Shown here: positions 39,610 to 45,000 of the stretch, piece by piece | Numbering within the stretch: position 1 is the first letter of the stretch | Layout of the letters: every line of letters begins with the position of its first letter | NCBI GenBank assembly: GCA_905221605.1 | Contig: CAJNDS010001057.1 | Location: 389,528-434,527 of the forward strand | DNA length: 45,000 nucleotides | Direction: 5' to 3' | Source: Symbiodinium natans | Lineage: Eukaryota; Sar; Dinophyceae; Suessiales; Symbiodiniaceae | Notes under the pieces: generated by a model | What the model saw: only the letters and a program-made list of their open reading frames with translations | Database searches by the model: none | Told to the model about the DNA's origin: nothing | Position numbers and translations under genes: made by a program

Positions 39610-40530
39610 CAAAATGCCATACGAGCATAACCCTATGCTTTAATGTTATAAGAGCACAATCAAACAACAAGATTGTAAACAAAAAATCATAGTACGAAAA
39701 TCTAACAGTATAATAATTGTATACTAACACGACAATCTGCTGCCTTCTGGCCTGCCTTCCTTCTTGCTTCCTCCTTCCTTCCTTCTTCCTTCCTTCCGCT
39801 GCCACTTTTCCATGGTCGCTCGCCTAAAGATTCGATAGAGGCTTGCCAAATAAAAATATGACGACAATGGAGGTTTCCTACTGAAATGTGGACCAAAAGA
39901 ACCCGATTAAAATGTAAAGAAGATGCAGTTAGAATCCAAATATGGAGAACACACAGTTTTTCGATCAACAAGGAGAATAGCTTACGGGATAAGAGCCACA
40001 CAAGAAAAGATGCTAACAAGAATTAACACCAAAAAATGCCTCCCCACTGGAATCTGAGCAGTGCATGGGATCGGCAGCTTGGAAGGCGCAGGCGAGAGTG
40101 CGATTTGGCGCCTGCCGCGAAGCAAAAACTACGCCATGCTATTTGCGACGATTCGTCGGACACCGTCCGGCGTTTCATGGGCAAAGGAGCACACGGTTTG
40201 TAAGCGAGAGCGTCACGGGCACGCAGAAACACGGAGAAGGTTTGGGTTTAGGACTTGGAACCCACACCCCTCCACCAGAAAACCCGCGAGGGTGATCAAT
40301 TTTAAGGTCTTCAGTTGTGCATGTGGCCAGGAGCATTAGATGACCAGGCTCTGCATGCTGGAATCACTCGTATTAAATCTCGTAACTGTTTCGCGCGTAC
40401 TGCTACATCTACACATACAATGAAAGCACTAATATTTAATAGTATTTGTGCTCCCGTGCAGCCTAGGCGCACGTCGGACAACCTGTGCTCTTCCAAACCT
40501 TGAACAGATACATTGCGAATTGCTAGACCC
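39610..40530. other. Stretch without a recognised gene
   Basis: AT-rich DNA with a (CTTCC)n tract (39755-39797) is followed by mixed sequence. Short open frames overlap on both strands and show no domain. Confidence 0.5.
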
Positions 40531-40536
40531 CTCAGC

Positions 40537-40906
40537 CTGCGACAAGCTCCTGGCTACAAGTTTCCTTGGGATCGCACGTTGTAGAATCGACTGGGCATCC
40601 ATGATCTCCACCTCTTCGGACTGCTCATGCGAATCGATGCACCAGCACACAAGCCGGCCTCACCCACAGTGGAGGCACTTACCTGGGGCAGGGCGCCGGC
40701 ATCTCGAAGTAAATCTGTTGTATCAGGGAAGTAGCCTGCCTTCTCCATGCCCTTGTCTTCGTCATCCCATTGAACAAGGACCTCCTCCTGCACACCGCCG
40801 GACAAATAGGACAATCATTGCCCACAAAGCTGCGGCGCCAAAGAGTGTCAAGCTGTCCTTTGAAACTTCCAGCACTTGTCCATACGACCTGCACTTCACC
40901 GCCGTG
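40537..40906 (-). CDS. Unrecognised multi-exon gene fragment
   Basis: Two exons are well bounded. Positions 40683-40787 (35 codons, acceptor GTGTGCAG, donor GTAAGT) begin EEVLVQWDDEDKGMEKAGYF and end DAGALPQ. Positions 40537-40620 (28 codons, acceptor CATGAGCAG) begin SEEVEIMDAQSILQRAIPRK. Both are in phase 0 at the shared intron (62 nt). A third exon at 40826-40906, beginning HGGEVQVVWTSAGSFKGQLD, fits in phase 0 across a 38-nt intron. The protein is acidic and soluble-looking; no family was recognised. Further exons, promoter and ends were not found. The lower exon may end at a GC donor. Confidence 0.5.
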
Positions 40907-41089
40907 CTGGTCTCTAAGCATGATGAGCATGCTGTTGTGGTGGACGTCCTTGTCATCTACTCAATCTTCTGAGAAAGAATTCAGCAGCTTGTGAGTGGAT
41001 GAGTGGATCCACATTCCAGAAATTCTCAGCCATTTTCAAGGGCCATTTTCCGAAAAGTACTGGCAGTAGCAATAGCACTAGCAGCTATT

Positions 41090-43172
<2,083 letters not shown>

Positions 43173-43329
43173 GTGTCGGTACCATTCGCGGCGGTGTCAT
43201 TTTCTTCGATTCCCAGCGCTAAAACCTAGGTTTCGCGCACATTCCAGGCTCCAGTGCCCCTTTGTCTTTTCTTCTTTCTACATGTACCTGCACCGTACGC
43301 CTTGCCAGTTTGGGTTTGGGCTGTTAAAC

Positions 43330-44430
43330 TGAAACATCGGTATTTACGACACTTCGTGGCTTTTTTTGCAGAGCATCCATGTCCGCACGATGATAACGTC
43401 CGTGTTAGCAGCGCATCCATGTTGACACGATGATAACTGGTAACGTCCGTGTTACCAGAGCATCCATGTCCGCACGATGATAACGTCCGTGTTACCAGAG
43501 CATCCATGTCCGCGCGATGATAACGTTTGTGTGACCACTAGTGTAGAAAAGTGCGTTTCCGATATGCTTTTTTTGGGTCAGGTCAGCGTGCGAGGAAAGC
43601 AAGCGAGCCCATCTTCGAAAATGCACTTTTTTCATGTGGAACAGCGCGTTTCCTGTCCTCGAAAACACACTTTGTTAGTGTAGAAAAGTGCGTTTCCGAT
43701 ATGCTCTTTTTGGTCAGGTCAGCATGCGAGGAAAGCAAGCGATCCCATCTTCGAAAATGCACTTTTTTCATGTGGAAAAGCGCGTTTCCGGCATGATGTT
43801 AAAGTTTGTGTGTGTGTGGCTGGCGCACTCGAACGTGTCACACTTTTTCATGGGGGGGTGGGGGGGGGGGGGGGGGGGGGTTTGGGGGGCCGGTGCCATG
43901 TTGTTGTAGTAGAGTAGTAGTCGTCGTAGTAGTAGTAGTACGCGCTGGTTACGTACGCGACGGTGTGGTGCTTGCGCAGGATTGGCAGGAAATGCATGCG
44001 TTTTACAGTGTTTTCAGCTGATGGCAGGTGATTGGCAGGGTTTGTCTTATCTTGGTTTTTTTTGACATGGAAGACACTGAGCGGACTTGAGTGCTGGGCT
44101 CAAGCGGACATGGATGCTCTGGTAACGCGGACGTTATCATCGTGCGGACATAAATGCTCCGGTAACAGGGACGTTATCGTCGTGCGGACATGGATGCTCT
44201 GGCCATTCGCAAGCCATGAAGCCACGAAGTGTCGCAAATACCGATGTTTTTGCATGGAGGTTATCATCGTAAGGACATGGATGCTCTGGCCAGCAGAAAA
44301 GTGCGTTTTCGAGGACACGTTCGAGTGCTTCAGCCACACACAAACTTTAACATCATGCCGGAAACGCACTTTTCCACATGAAAAAAAATGCATTTTCGAA
44401 GATGGGCGCTCGCTTGCTTTCCTCGCATGC
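43330..44430. repeat. Imperfect foldback (inverted repeat) with internal tandem units
   Basis: The left arm (43337-43830) has CGGTATTTACGACACTTCGT, four units of about 40 bp around CATCCATGTCCGCACGATGA, and two copies of a block of about 130 bp (GTGTAGAAAAGTGCGTTTCC onward). The right arm (44100-44430) carries the reverse complements (GGACATGGATGCTC, ACGAAGTGTCGCAAATACCG, AACTTTAACATCATGCCGGA, ATTTTCGAAGATGG). The centre is about 43850-44090. Order in the right arm is partly rearranged. A further partial copy of the GTAGAAAAGCGCGTTTCCGA block is at 44573. Confidence 0.88.
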
Positions 44431-44679
44431 TGGAGGCTGCGGGATCAGGCAGGTTCGGGTTTGCTGAGTTTAGGGGGTCTAGGGGCCCAGTAAATAAAGT
44501 GGAAATTCTTGTGCTTGAGCTGGAATTCGATGGGCAAGGGCGCGATCACGTTGAACTCTTCCCTTTTTTTGTGTAGAAAAGCGCGTTTCCGATATGTCTT
44601 TTTGGTCAGGTCAGCGAGGAAAGCAAGCAAGTCCATCCCCGACCCAGTCTTTCCACTCACACACAATGGTGGAGAGAAA

Positions 44680-44752
44680 GGTTCGGGGGGGGGTGGGGAG
44701 GTGGGGGGGGGGGGGGGAAATGGGAGTGGGTGGGGGTGGGGGTGGGGGGGGT

Positions 44753-44793
<41 letters not shown>

Positions 44794-44952
44794 GGTGGGG
44801 TGGGGGGGGGTGGGCGGGGGGGGGTGGTCTGGATCAAATAAACAGGCGGCGGTACTACTACAACTACACTACAACTACACTACACTACAACACAACTACA
44901 ACTACAAACTACAACCTACACCTACAACTACAACTACAACTACTCCTACTAG

Positions 44953-45000
<48 letters not shown>
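44680..45000. repeat. Poly-G tract and (TAC)n array at the window edge
   Basis: An uninterrupted or nearly uninterrupted G run of more than 30 bases (about 44754-44792) lies in a G-rich block (44680-44830). ACTACA/ACTACT repeats then run past the end of the window. No coding signal was seen. Confidence 0.95.

Noticed and set aside
43477-44300. CRISPR array (repeated CATCCATGTCCGCACGATGA units of about 40 bp)
   Set aside because: The repeats are nearly contiguous with no unique spacers, and they recur in inverted order; they are tandem units of a foldback repeat in eukaryotic DNA.

Overview
The window is nuclear DNA of a microbial eukaryote, most likely a unicellular alga. Protein-coding signal comes as short exons (36-140 nt) joined by phase-consistent GT-AG introns, with a few GC-AG introns. 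Interstitial repeats of the TTTAGGG (CCCTAAA) type are present, and much of the DNA is microsatellite, minisatellite or long G/C runs. No bacterial-type operon, rRNA or tRNA was recognised. TTTAGGG repeats, GC donors and a bias for G after the acceptor AG would suit a dinoflagellate or another algal lineage, but the lineage cannot be fixed from this sequence alone.

Region 1 (about 2.9-18.9 kb, minus strand) holds one long, intron-rich gene for an ankyrin-repeat DHHC protein S-acyltransferase. Ankyrin exons lie at 12.8-18.9 kb, membrane-segment exons at 10.5-11.2 kb, the DHHC core at 7.13-7.27 kb, a post-DHHC membrane segment at about 6.95-7.01 kb, the TTxE exon at 6.24-6.33 kb, an NPF-like exon at 5.31-5.38 kb, and an acidic C-terminal tail ending at 2949. 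Some links are unresolved, but several neighbouring exons have matching splice phases. The introns carry microsatellites and diverged copies of interspersed repeats. A coiled-coil exon at 20.3-20.6 kb is either upstream sequence of this gene or another gene.

Region 2 (about 23.4-39.6 kb) looks like one very large transposable element. Inverted arrays of a TTATGCT motif, with ATG/TAAT-rich repeats outside them, lie at 23.36-23.69 kb and, in opposite orientation, at 39.30-39.60 kb. Between them, all on the minus strand, are a Mutator-like (MULE) transposase split by short introns (26.3-30.4 kb), a ubiquitin-specific protease of peptidase family C19 (30.5-32.6 kb), and a small zinc-binding/coiled-coil protein (38.1-38.7 kb). 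The transposase has a zinc-binding module, the D-D-E residues and a C-terminal SWIM finger that is out of frame by one base. The rest is tandem repeat, including an 84-bp dimeric satellite, a 2.1-kb GTTGTCCCC minisatellite open on both strands, and telomere-like DNA. A second, truncated copy of the transposase C-terminus lies at 24.06 kb. A MULE paired with a C19 deubiquitinase is the most interesting system in the window. It parallels plant MULEs that carry a ULP1-type SUMO protease, but with an unrelated enzyme family.

Region 3 (39.6-45 kb) has a short unrecognised multi-exon gene fragment (40.5-40.9 kb, minus), about 2 kb of TAC/TAT microsatellite, an imperfect foldback repeat (43.3-44.4 kb) and G-homopolymer DNA running into another TAC array at the edge.
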